Source: Candidatus Accumulibacter iunctus
Lineage (GTDB): Bacteria; Pseudomonadota; Gammaproteobacteria; Burkholderiales; Rhodocyclaceae
DNA: 64,000 nucleotides
Direction of reading: 5' to 3'
Assembly (NCBI GenBank): GCA_002345025.1
Contig: DDUX01000163.1
Location: forward strand, 1 to 64,000
A program made the position numbers and the translations under genes. Positions 8,852 to 16,339 of the stretch are shown piece by piece. The notes under the pieces are model-generated. The model was given only the letters and a program-made list of their open reading frames with translations, was not told the DNA's origin and did not search any database. How positions within the stretch are numbered: the stretch's first letter is position 1; every line of letters begins with the position of its first letter.

Positions 8852-9475
8852 GTGGCTGCCGGCCTGTTGCAGCAGCGCGTCCATCTCGCTTCGCGCAGCC
8901 CTCGCCGGCGCGAGTTGCTGGCTCAGATCGGCGTCGCCTTCGACACCATCAGCTTCCGCAGTGCGCCGCGCGAAGACGCGGCGGTCGACGAGACGCCGCT
9001 GCCCGGCGAAGACCCGCGGCACTACGTCGAACGGCTGGCGCGCAGCAAGGTGGCGCACGGCTGCGAGCTTGTCGGCCGGCGACGCCTGCTGCCGCAACCG
9101 GTTCTGGCTGCCGACACGACGCTGGAACTGGCTGGCGAGCTGATCGGCAAGCCGGCTGATGCCGATGAGGCATGTCGCATTCTGCAGCGTCTGTCGGGGC
9201 GAAGTCATCGCGTGCTGACTGCCGTGGCCGTCGCTTTCGACGGTCAAGTCGAGCTCGCGCTCTCCGACAGCGAAGTGCGATTTCGCGCCCTCGACGAAGG
9301 CGAAATCCGGCGCTACGTTGCCAGCGGCGAGTCGCTGGACAAGGCGGGTGCCTACGGCATCCAGGGTCGCGCCGGGATGTTCGTCGAGTATCTGGGCGGC
9401 AGCTACTCGGGAGTCATGGGGCTGCCGCTGTGCGAGACGGCGCAGTTGCTCAAGCGCTGCGGCTGCTTGCCGTAG
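8852..9475 (+). CDS. maf: Maf-type nucleotide pyrophosphatase
   Basis: Maf/YhdE/YceF family house-cleaning pyrophosphatase of 207 residues acting on dTTP, UTP or modified nucleotides. It carries the [11 protein letters not shown] nucleotide-binding motif near the N terminus, LAADTTLEL in the middle and the KAGAYGIQG motif. The start is GTG at 8852, immediately after rlmH; no ATG fits before the conserved N terminus. In many betaproteobacteria maf is followed by rng (RNase G); here a sensor kinase follows instead. Confidence 0.93.
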   Translation: MAAGLLQQRVHLASRSPRRRELLAQIGVAFDTISFRSAPREDAAVDETPLPGEDPRHYVERLARSKVAHGCELVGRRRLLPQPVLAADTTLELAGELIGKPADADEACRILQRLSGRSHRVLTAVAVAFDGQVELALSDSEVRFRALDEGEIRRYVASGESLDKAGAYGIQGRAGMFVEYLGGSYSGVMGLPLCETAQLLKRCGCLP

Positions 9476-9498
9476 GCGGCGGCGACAGGGGGGCGACG

Positions 9499-11253
9499 GT
9501 GCCGGCGATCCGCCATCCAGACGAGCTCGAATCGCGGGTCGTTGCCGAGCGCATCGGCATGGTCTATCGACTGACGCCGCACACGCTGGCGATGTCGGTG
9601 ATCGGCTCGACGCTGATCCTGTTGGTCCTCTGGCAGTCGGCACCCCGACCACTGCTGCTCGCCTGGTATGCAACGCACCACCTCGTGACGCTGGCGCGTT
9701 ATCTGTCGATACGCGCCTATCGCCGTGCCGAGCCACCGGCCGCCGAGGCGCCTGCCTGGGGGCGGCGTTTCGTCATCGGCACGAGCTGCGCCGGTGTCGT
9801 CTGGGGCTGTTGCGGTACCCTGCTCTTCCCGGCGGCAGGGGATCCCGCCCAGTTCTTCGTCGGCATGTTCCTGGTGGGCGTCGCCGCGACCGGCATGTTC
9901 ACCCTTTCTGCGTACTTCTGGTCCTTTCTTTCCCTGTCTGGCCTGACCCTGGTGCCGATGGCGCTGTTCCTGCTGGCGTCGGGCAATCCGGGGATGCAGG
10001 TTACCGGCGCGACGACCTTCCTCTTTCTCTACATCGTCCTGTCCAACGCCCGTCGCTTTGAACGAATCACGAGCGAGTCGATCCGCCTGCGCCTCGAACT
10101 CAGCGAAGCCAAGGTCGCCGCCGAGGCGGCCAGCAACGCCAAGTCGCAGTTTCTCGCCAACATGAGCCACGAGATCCGGACGCCGATGAATGGGGTCCTC
10201 GGCATGGCAGAACTCCTGCTCGCAACGCCGCTGTCGGTCGAACAGAGAAGCCGCCTCGATACCCTGCACCGTTCCGCGCGCAATCTGCTGGACGTGATCA
10301 ACGATGTCCTCGACTTCTCGAAGATCGAAGCCGGCAAGCTCGACCTGCGCCCGGGCGACTTCGATCTGCTGCAGACCGTGGACGAGATCTGCGGCAGTCT
10401 TGCCACCGCTGCCGGCAGCAAGGGGCTGCTGCTCTCGACCGCCGTTGAGCCCGACGTGCCGAGGTTCGTCAACGGCGACGGCGCGCGCCTGCGCCAGGTA
10501 CTCATCAACCTGGTCGGCAACGCAATCAAGTTCACCGACAGCGGCAACATCGTCGTTTCGCTTGCCCGCAGCGACGAGCGACGGCTCCGCTTTGCCGTAC
10601 AGGATACGGGCATCGGCCTGACGCCAGCGGAGTGCGAGCAGATCTTCGCTGCCTTTGCCCAGGCTGACGCCTCGAACACCAGGCGCCACGGCGGCACCGG
10701 TCTCGGTCTCGCGATCTCGAAGCGGCTCGTCACCCTCATGGGCGGAATCATCGGTGTCGATAGCCTGCCCGGCCGGGGCTCGACGTTCTGGTTCGAGATC
10801 CCTCTGCTCGCGGTACAACCGCCATCAACCGATGCGCCCGGGTCGGCGGCCGCGTCGGCTGCCGTCAGGCAGCTGCATGCTCATGTGCTGCTGGTTGAAG
10901 ACAACCCGGTCAACCAACTGGTCGCCCAAGCCTTTCTCGAGGTGCTCGGGCTGCAGGTGACGCTCGCGGAAAACGGACGGCAAGCCGTCGAACGCTGGCG
11001 CGCACAGCGCTTCGATCTCATCCTGATGGACTGCCAGATGCCGGAACTCGACGGCTTCGACGCGACACGGCAGATCCGCGCTGGCGAGCAGGCGGCCGCG
11101 GCGGCCGGGAAGGCAGGAATTCCGATCATCGCCCTGACGGCGAATGCCTTCGAAGCGGACCGCGAACGCTGCCTGGCCAGCGGCATGAACGACTTCATCG
11201 CCAAGCCCTTCACCCAGGGCGAACTGTATCGGACCCTTTCCCGCTGGATCTGA
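9499..11253 (+). CDS. membrane hybrid histidine kinase with C-terminal receiver
   Basis: Protein of about 584 residues. The N-terminal ~190 residues contain five or six hydrophobic helices with little periplasmic loop, resembling an integral membrane sensor. A HisKA domain follows with the phospho-acceptor His in [12 protein letters not shown] (H224). A HATPase domain has N-box [15 protein letters not shown] and [10 protein letters not shown] receiver domain has VEDNPVN and phospho-acceptor Asp in MDCQMP (D511). The start is uncertain: GTG at 9499 gives the full membrane domain, while ATG at 9559 would trim 20 residues. There is no HPt domain, so a partner phosphotransfer protein is expected elsewhere. 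It precedes the HDO operon on the same strand, but 195 bases separate them. Confidence 0.9.
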   Translation: MPAIRHPDELESRVVAERIGMVYRLTPHTLAMSVIGSTLILLVLWQSAPRPLLLAWYATHHLVTLARYLSIRAYRRAEPPAAEAPAWGRRFVIGTSCAGVVWGCCGTLLFPAAGDPAQFFVGMFLVGVAATGMFTLSAYFWSFLSLSGLTLVPMALFLLASGNPGMQVTGATTFLFLYIVLSNARRFERITSESIRLRLELSEAKVAAEAASNAKSQFLANMSHEIRTPMNGVLGMAELLLATPLSVEQRSRLDTLHRSARNLLDVINDVLDFSKIEAGKLDLRPGDFDLLQTVDEICGSLATAAGSKGLLLSTAVEPDVPRFVNGDGARLRQVLINLVGNAIKFTDSGNIVVSLARSDERRLRFAVQDTGIGLTPAECEQIFAAFAQADASNTRRHGGTGLGLAISKRLVTLMGGIIGVDSLPGRGSTFWFEIPLLAVQPPSTDAPGSAAASAAVRQLHAHVLLVEDNPVNQLVAQAFLEVLGLQVTLAENGRQAVERWRAQRFDLILMDCQMPELDGFDATRQIRAGEQAAAAAGKAGIPIIALTANAFEADRERCLASGMNDFIAKPFTQGELYRTLSRWI

Positions 11254-11391
11254 GGCGCGCCTGCTACGGCGTGGCGGCGGCCTTCACCGCCGGAACCGCC
11301 TGCTGCCGTTCGCCAGGGTCGCCACTTCCCACTGCTGCAAGCAGCCGGGCGCGCTGCCGCGGCTCGCTGCTGCATGGCGCGCGCCCACTTA

Positions 11392-11422
11392 AGAGCTTGT
11401 TAAGGATCGCTCGCTAAGCTCT
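11392..11422. promoter_or_regulatory. inverted repeat upstream of the HDO operon
   Basis: AGAGCTT at 11392-11398 and AAGCTCT at 11416-11422 form a 7-base inverted repeat with a 17-base spacer, 27 bases before the first gene of the operon. It could be an operator or a 5' leader hairpin. AGAGGA at 11435-11440 is the likely ribosome-binding site. Confidence 0.3.
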
Positions 11423-11448
11423 GAACACTTACTCAGAGGATTCCTGTC

Positions 11449-12051
11449 ATGCAGACAGCCCGACGCGACGTGTTCGACAGCCAGTGCGAGGCGATTACCG
11501 TCACCCATGCCGAGATCGGCTCGCCCCGCCGCGAGCAGGCCGAATCCTTCATCCGCACGGTCTTTGCCCGCCACCATGCCGCCGATGTCACCTCCTTCGC
11601 CCCCAATCTGATGCTCTTCGAGCAAGAACGGCGGATCGTCGCCGCGTGCGGCTGGCGGCCGGCTGCTGCCGAGGCCCTGTTCCTCGAATGTTATCTCGAG
11701 CAACCGATCGAGCAGGCAATGGCCGGTCTGGCGCAACAGCCGGTTCGCCGCGAGGAGATCGTCGAAGTCGGCAATCTCGCTGCCGAGAAGCCGGGTGGCA
11801 CGATACAGGTGGTGTTGAGGCTGACTGCTCACCTCGATCGCCTGGGCTACAAGTGGCTCGTCTTTACCGCAACGCGCGAGCTGATCGGCATCCTGAACCG
11901 CCTCGGCCTGCCGGCACTGGCGCTGGCGCCGGCAGATCCACAGCGTCTCGGCGAGGCCGCCGGAACCTGGGGCAGTTACTACAGCACGCAGCCGATCGTC
12001 GTCGCCGGTCGCATCCGCACGGCGCTGGCACGAGTCGGGCGGCGCGCATGA
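11449..12051 (+). CDS. thermostable hemolysin family (GNAT-like) protein
   Basis: Protein of 200 residues recognisable as the T_hemolysin (delta-VPH) family. It has the EVGNLAAEKPGG segment near residue 105, then LVFTATRELIGILNRLGLPALAL and the WGSYYSTQPIVVAG terminal motif. The family name comes from one Vibrio protein. As recalled, the fold is acetyltransferase-like, related to acyl-homoserine-lactone synthases, and no signal peptide or pore-forming segment is visible here. It is the first gene of a coupled operon, overlapping the ligase gene by four bases. An acyltransferase role in the adjacent pathway is inferred, not shown. Confidence 0.85.
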   Translation: MQTARRDVFDSQCEAITVTHAEIGSPRREQAESFIRTVFARHHAADVTSFAPNLMLFEQERRIVAACGWRPAAAEALFLECYLEQPIEQAMAGLAQQPVRREEIVEVGNLAAEKPGGTIQVVLRLTAHLDRLGYKWLVFTATRELIGILNRLGLPALALAPADPQRLGEAAGTWGSYYSTQPIVVAGRIRTALARVGRRA

Positions 12052-13565
12052 GTGGTGGCAATCCACCGCAGCGGCGCGGGGCGCGCCTGTTCGCAGCGCT
12101 GTCTGCACGCCCACCCGAAGCGGTCGTCGTGCGCGGCGACAGCGAGATCTGGCAGGCGGCCCAGCTTCTTGACGCCGTCGACTCGCTGGCCAGTGGCCTT
12201 GCCGGCACGCGCGTGCTGGCGGTGCTCGCGGACAACGGGCCGGCGTGGGTGATCGCCGATCTCGCGACCCTGCGCGCCGGCATCGTCCATCTGCCGCTGC
12301 CGGGGTTCTTCAGCCAGTCGCAGCTCGCGCACGCCCTGACGCAGACCGGCGCCGACACGGTGCTCACCGACCAGCCGGCGCGGATCGTCGACCTGGGTCT
12401 CGGCTTTGCCGTCATCGGCCAGGCGAACGGCCTGATGAGAATGTGGCGATCGACCGCAGAACGGCCGCTGCCGCCGACAACCGCCAAGATTTCCTTCACT
12501 TCCGGCAGCACCGGTGCGCCCCGGGGCGTCTGCCTCAGTGCAGCGGGTCTCCTCGACACCGCCGTGGCCGTTGCCGGGCGTCTCGCCGATCTGGCGATCG
12601 GACGTCATCTGGCCGTCCTGCCGCTGTCGCTGCTGCTTGAGAACAGCGCCGGCCTGCACGCGCCGCTGCTGCTTGGCGCCGAGATTTGCGTCGCCGGCCT
12701 GCAGACGCTCGGCTGGCGCGGCATGGCGGGGTTCGATCCCGTGGCACTGCAGCAGACGGTCGTCGCGAGCGGCGCCAACAGCCTGATCCTGGTCCCCGAG
12801 TTGCTCAAGATGTGGACGCTGTACCTGGCTGCGAGCGGACAGGTGGCTGCGTCCGACATGCGTTATGTTGCTGTCGGCGGCGCGCGCGTCGCGCCGGCGC
12901 TGCTGGCCCGGGCGCGTGCGCTCGGTCTGCCGGCCCATCAGGGCTACGGATTGACCGAATGCGGTTCGGTGGTCAGCCTCAACCGCCCCGGCGACGATGG
13001 CGACGGTGTCGGACGCCCGTTGCCGCATGTCAGCGTGCGCATCGCCGATGGCGAAGTCGTGGTCGGCGGGCGCGCCTTCCTCGGCTACGTCGGCGAGGAG
13101 CCGTCGCTGCCGGCAACGGCGCCGGCCGGGGTGGAGTTCGCTACCGGCGACCTCGGTCGGCTCGATGGTGATGGCCACCTGCACCTCGGGGGTCGCAGCA
13201 AGAACCTGCTGATCACTTCCTTCGGTCGCAACGTCGCGCCGGAGTGGGTCGAGTCGCTGTTGCTGGCCGAGCCGGCCATCGCCCAGGCGGTGGTCGTCGG
13301 CGACGGCATGCCCTGGCTCTCTGCGCTGCTGGTGGCGACTCCGGGCGCCGATGGTGGTGCGCTGGCGGCCGCGGTCGAGCGGGTCAACGCCAGCCTGCCG
13401 GATTACGCGCGCATCGTCGGCTGGCTGCCGGCGGCGCCCTTCGGCATTGACAACGGGCTCGCGACCGGCAACGGACGGCCGCGCCGCAGTGCCATTCATC
13501 GTCACTACGCCGCCGAGCTGGCGGCACTCCATCGAACGAGGGAAGCAAGCGATGTCCTTTCATGA
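12048..13565 (+). CDS. AMP-binding (acyl-CoA synthetase-like) protein with altered catalytic lysines
   Basis: Adenylate-forming superfamily member of 505 residues. It has the phosphate loop SFTSGSTGAPRG near 149-160, the GYGLTECGS motif near 299, the TGDLGR motif near 366 and a GGRSKNLLITSFGRNVAPEWVE hinge segment. Two usual lysines are arginine: the P-loop reads PRG rather than PKG, and the C-terminal A10 position reads TGNGRPRR where NGK is expected. It may still activate an acyl substrate or transfer acyl groups with weakened adenylation. The start at 12048 overlaps the previous gene (ATGA), and the end overlaps the HDO gene by 14 bases. Confidence 0.88.
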   Translation: MSGGNPPQRRGARLFAALSARPPEAVVVRGDSEIWQAAQLLDAVDSLASGLAGTRVLAVLADNGPAWVIADLATLRAGIVHLPLPGFFSQSQLAHALTQTGADTVLTDQPARIVDLGLGFAVIGQANGLMRMWRSTAERPLPPTTAKISFTSGSTGAPRGVCLSAAGLLDTAVAVAGRLADLAIGRHLAVLPLSLLLENSAGLHAPLLLGAEICVAGLQTLGWRGMAGFDPVALQQTVVASGANSLILVPELLKMWTLYLAASGQVAASDMRYVAVGGARVAPALLARARALGLPAHQGYGLTECGSVVSLNRPGDDGDGVGRPLPHVSVRIADGEVVVGGRAFLGYVGEEPSLPATAPAGVEFATGDLGRLDGDGHLHLGGRSKNLLITSFGRNVAPEWVESLLLAEPAIAQAVVVGDGMPWLSALLVATPGADGGALAAAVERVNASLPDYARIVGWLPAAPFGIDNGLATGNGRPRRSAIHRHYAAELAALHRTREASDVLS

Positions 13566-14220
13566 ACAACTGATTGCCGCCACCGTCACCGAGCGCGCGC
13601 GCCTTCTGGCCGCGCCGGTGATCGCCGATTGCCTGCAGGGCCGGGTCAGCCTTGGCAGCTACCTCGCCTTTCTCGGGCAGGCTTACCATCACGTGCGGCA
13701 GACGACCCCCCTGCTGATGACACTCGGCGGCCGGCTGCCGGAGAGGCTGTCCTGGCTGCGGCGGCCGGTCGCCGAGTACATCGACGAGGAAATCGGCCAC
13801 GAGGAATGGATTCTCAACGACATTGCCGCTGCCGGTGGCGATGCCGACGCGGTGCGTGCCAGTCAGCCGGACCTGCCTGCCGAGCTGATGGTGGCCTATG
13901 CCTACGACCTGCTTCACCGCGGCAACCCGGCGGCATTCTTCGGCATGGTGTTCGTGCTCGAGGGCACCAGCGTCGCGCTCGCCCTGCAGGCAGCCGACCG
14001 CATCCAGCAAAGCCTCGCGCTGCCCGACGCCGCGTTCACCTACCTGCGCTCGCACGGGACGCTGGACCGCGAGCACACCATGCATCTTGCCCGGCTGCTG
14101 GAGCGGATGACAGCGGCCGACCAGGCCGATGTCGTGCATGGCGCGCGCGTCTTCTACAAACTCTACGGCGACGTTTTTCGTGCCCTGCCGAGCGTCGAGG
14201 AAGCGGCCGCATGCAACTGA
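13552..14220 (+). CDS. heme-oxygenase-like di-iron oxidase (HDO, TenA-like fold)
   Basis: Helical protein of 222 residues, usually annotated as an iron-containing redox enzyme or TenA-like protein. A complete di-iron ligand signature is visible: E80-x2-H83 in EEIGHEEW, E137 in VLEGTS, then H168-x3-D172-x2-H175 in HGTLDREH. This spacing matches the pattern recalled for UndA and CADD-type enzymes, which use O2 for decarboxylation, N-oxygenation or C-C cleavage. Overlaps with the ligase (14 bases) and the SDR (10 bases) make it part of one translational unit. The substrate is unknown; an acyl or amino-acyl derivative from the ligase is the simplest guess. Confidence 0.85.
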   Translation: MSFHEQLIAATVTERARLLAAPVIADCLQGRVSLGSYLAFLGQAYHHVRQTTPLLMTLGGRLPERLSWLRRPVAEYIDEEIGHEEWILNDIAAAGGDADAVRASQPDLPAELMVAYAYDLLHRGNPAAFFGMVFVLEGTSVALALQAADRIQQSLALPDAAFTYLRSHGTLDREHTMHLARLLERMTAADQADVVHGARVFYKLYGDVFRALPSVEEAAACN

Positions 14221-14996
14221 ACAACGCCCGCATCCTCCTCACCGGCGCCAGTGGTGGTCTCGGTCAGGAACTCGCCCGGCAACTGGCCGCCACGGGTGCC
14301 GCGTTGCTGCTCGCCGGCCGTGACCAGAGCCGCCTGCGGTCGCTGAGCACCTCGCTGGGTGGCGCTGCCGCGTGCGTCAGTGGCGACCTCGGCCGGCCGG
14401 CCGGCGTGGCCGCACTGGCGGCCGCTGCGCGCGACTTCGAGGTCAATGTGCTGATCAACAATGCCGGTGTCGGCGCCTTCGGCCTGCTCGAGACGCAGGA
14501 GTGGAGCACCGTCGAGGAAGTGCTGGCGACCAACCTCGAAGGACCGATCCATCTCACTCATGCCTTGCTTCCCTGGCTCAAGGCACAGCCGCAGGCGGCG
14601 ATCGTCAACATCGGGTCGACCTTCGGCAGCCTGCCGTTTCCCGGCTTCGTCGCCTACTCGGCGGCGAAGGCGGGTCTGCGTGGCTTTTCGCAGGCGCTCC
14701 GTCGCGAACTCGCCGATTCGCTCGTCGCCGTCATCCATGTCGCACCACGGGCGATCGATACGCCGCTCAACAGCGCCGCGGTCAACGCGCTGAATCAGGC
14801 GCTGAAGAACCACAGCGACTCTGCCGAGGAGGTTGCACGGCAGATCGTCGCCGCGCTCCGCCGCGGCGACGGGGAGCACCATTTCGGCTTTCCGGAACGA
14901 TTTTTCGCCTGGCTCAACGGCGTCGCTCCATCGTTGATCGACCGCGCCCTGAGCGGCAAGCTGGCGATCGTCAAACAGCACAGCCCATCATCCTGA
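14211..14996 (+). CDS. short-chain dehydrogenase/reductase (SDR)
   Basis: Classical SDR of 261 residues. It has the dinucleotide-binding TGASGGLG at residues 11-18, NNAG in the middle, a serine in VNIGSTFG and the catalytic Y149-x3-K153 in YSAAKAG. A C-terminal hydrophobic ERFFAWLNGVAPSLIDRAL segment could contact membrane or a lipid substrate. The start overlaps the HDO gene by ten bases. It probably reduces a carbonyl or oxidises an alcohol in the same pathway; the actual substrate cannot be read from sequence. Confidence 0.92.
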   Translation: MQLNNARILLTGASGGLGQELARQLAATGAALLLAGRDQSRLRSLSTSLGGAAACVSGDLGRPAGVAALAAAARDFEVNVLINNAGVGAFGLLETQEWSTVEEVLATNLEGPIHLTHALLPWLKAQPQAAIVNIGSTFGSLPFPGFVAYSAAKAGLRGFSQALRRELADSLVAVIHVAPRAIDTPLNSAAVNALNQALKNHSDSAEEVARQIVAALRRGDGEHHFGFPERFFAWLNGVAPSLIDRALSGKLAIVKQHSPSS

Positions 14997-15019
14997 ACCG
15001 CACTGAAAGGACCATTCCA

Positions 15020-15676
15020 ATGAACATCACGCTTGCCGTCGGCAGGTTTCTGGCCCTGCTCGCTTTTCTTTCCTTCGGCCCGCTGGCGGCCGCCAACACG
15101 CCCGAGGATCTCATCCGGCCGATTCAGGAGCAGTGGGCCGAGATCAAGTATCGGCAGCCCGAGAAACAGCAGGCCGAGAGCTATCATGCCTTGGCCGTGC
15201 AGGCACACCGGATCGTCGAGGCGAACCCCAGGATGCCCGAAGTGCTGATCTGGGAAGGCATCGTCCTGTCCAGCGAAGCGGGTGCCAAGGGCGGTCTGGG
15301 GGCCCTGTCGCTGGCGAAGGAGGCCAGGCAGCGGCTTGACGAGGCGCTCAAGCTCAATGACAAGGCGCTGAACGGGTCCGCGTACACCAGCCTGGCGACG
15401 CTTTATGCGAAGGTGCCCGGGTGGCCGGTTGGTTTTGGCGACAAGGAGCGTGCCGAGGAGTACTTCCGGAAGGCGCTGGCGATCAACCCTGACGGTATTG
15501 ACCCGAACTTCTTTTACGGCGAGTATCTGGCCGACCGTGGCCGGCCGGCCGAAGCGCTGCCCTACCTCGAGAAAGCGTTGAAGGCGCCGCCCCGCCCCGG
15601 GCGCGAACTCGCCGACAGTGGCAGGCGCCAGGAGATTCAGGCGTTGCTGGCAAAGCTGAAGAAGGAAAACAGGTAA
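15020..15676 (+). CDS. exported TPR-repeat protein
   Basis: Protein of 218 residues with a signal peptide (residues 1-25, ending PLAAANT). The mature part is helical with TPR-like repeats: the first around residues 55-75, a longer helical pair over 90-130, and a clear AEEYFRKALAINPDG repeat near 140-155 followed by RPAEALPYLEKAL. It probably acts in the periplasm as an adaptor. It starts 23 bases after the SDR stop, and its stop directly abuts the response-regulator start, so it belongs to the same operon. A sensory or binding role for the neighbouring kinase is possible. Confidence 0.8.
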   Translation: MNITLAVGRFLALLAFLSFGPLAAANTPEDLIRPIQEQWAEIKYRQPEKQQAESYHALAVQAHRIVEANPRMPEVLIWEGIVLSSEAGAKGGLGALSLAKEARQRLDEALKLNDKALNGSAYTSLATLYAKVPGWPVGFGDKERAEEYFRKALAINPDGIDPNFFYGEYLADRGRPAEALPYLEKALKAPPRPGRELADSGRRQEIQALLAKLKKENR

Positions 15677-16339
15677 TTGCGCATTCTGCTCGTTGAAGAT
15701 GACGCCCTGCTTGGGGACGGCATCCGCGCCGGTCTGAAACTGGCGGGTTACACGATCGACTGGGTGCGCGATGGCGAGGCGGCGCGCCTGGCGCTGCTCG
15801 ATCACGCGTATCAGGCGTGCGTGCTCGATCTCGGCCTGCCCAGGCGTGGCGGTCTGTCGGTGCTGCAGGACCTGCGCGAGCGCGGAAATCCGCTGCCGGT
15901 ACTGATCCTGACCGCGCGCGACAGCAGCGCCGACAAGATCGCCGGGCTCGATGCCGGAGCGGACGATTACCTGACCAAGCCCTTCGATCTGCCGGAACTG
16001 CAGGCTCGACTGCGGGCGCTGCTGCGCCGGGCCGGCGGTACGACGACGCCGACACTCGAGCACGCGGGGGTGGTGCTCGACCCGGCCAGCAAGCGGGTGA
16101 CCAGGAATGGCGAGGCGGTGAGCCTGTCGGCGCGCGAATACACCCTGTTGCTCGATCTGCTCAGGCACAAGAGCCACATCCGCACCCGCAGCCAGCTCGA
16201 GGAAAGCCTCTATTCCTGGGGCGAGGAAACCGGCAGCAATACCGTCGAGGTCTATATTCACCACCTGCGCAAGAAGCTGGGGGCGGACTTCATTCGCACG
16301 GTGCGCGGTTTGGGTTACCAGCTCGGCGGTCCAGCCTGA
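15677..16339 (+). CDS. OmpR-family response regulator, QseB/PmrA-like
   Basis: DNA-binding response regulator of 220 residues. The receiver domain has acidic pair ED at 7-8, phospho-acceptor D51 in VLDLGLPRRGG, and conserved K101 in DDYLTKPF. A winged-helix output domain covers about 125-218 and ends HHLRKKLGADFIRTVRGLGY. The start is TTG at 15677, immediately after the previous stop; no ATG is available before the conserved MRILLVEDD. It overlaps the kinase start by one base. It probably controls its own operon, including the upstream biosynthetic genes. Confidence 0.92.
   Translation: MRILLVEDDALLGDGIRAGLKLAGYTIDWVRDGEAARLALLDHAYQACVLDLGLPRRGGLSVLQDLRERGNPLPVLILTARDSSADKIAGLDAGADDYLTKPFDLPELQARLRALLRRAGGTTTPTLEHAGVVLDPASKRVTRNGEAVSLSAREYTLLLDLLRHKSHIRTRSQLEESLYSWGEETGSNTVEVYIHHLRKKLGADFIRTVRGLGYQLGGPA

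Noticed and set aside
11449..12051. Pore-forming hemolysin toxin
   Set aside because: No signal peptide or membrane-inserting segment; family name is historical and context is enzymatic.
13351..13551. Longer N terminus for the HDO protein
   Set aside because: The extension reads inside the ligase gene in another frame; the ATG at 13552 gives the expected family start.
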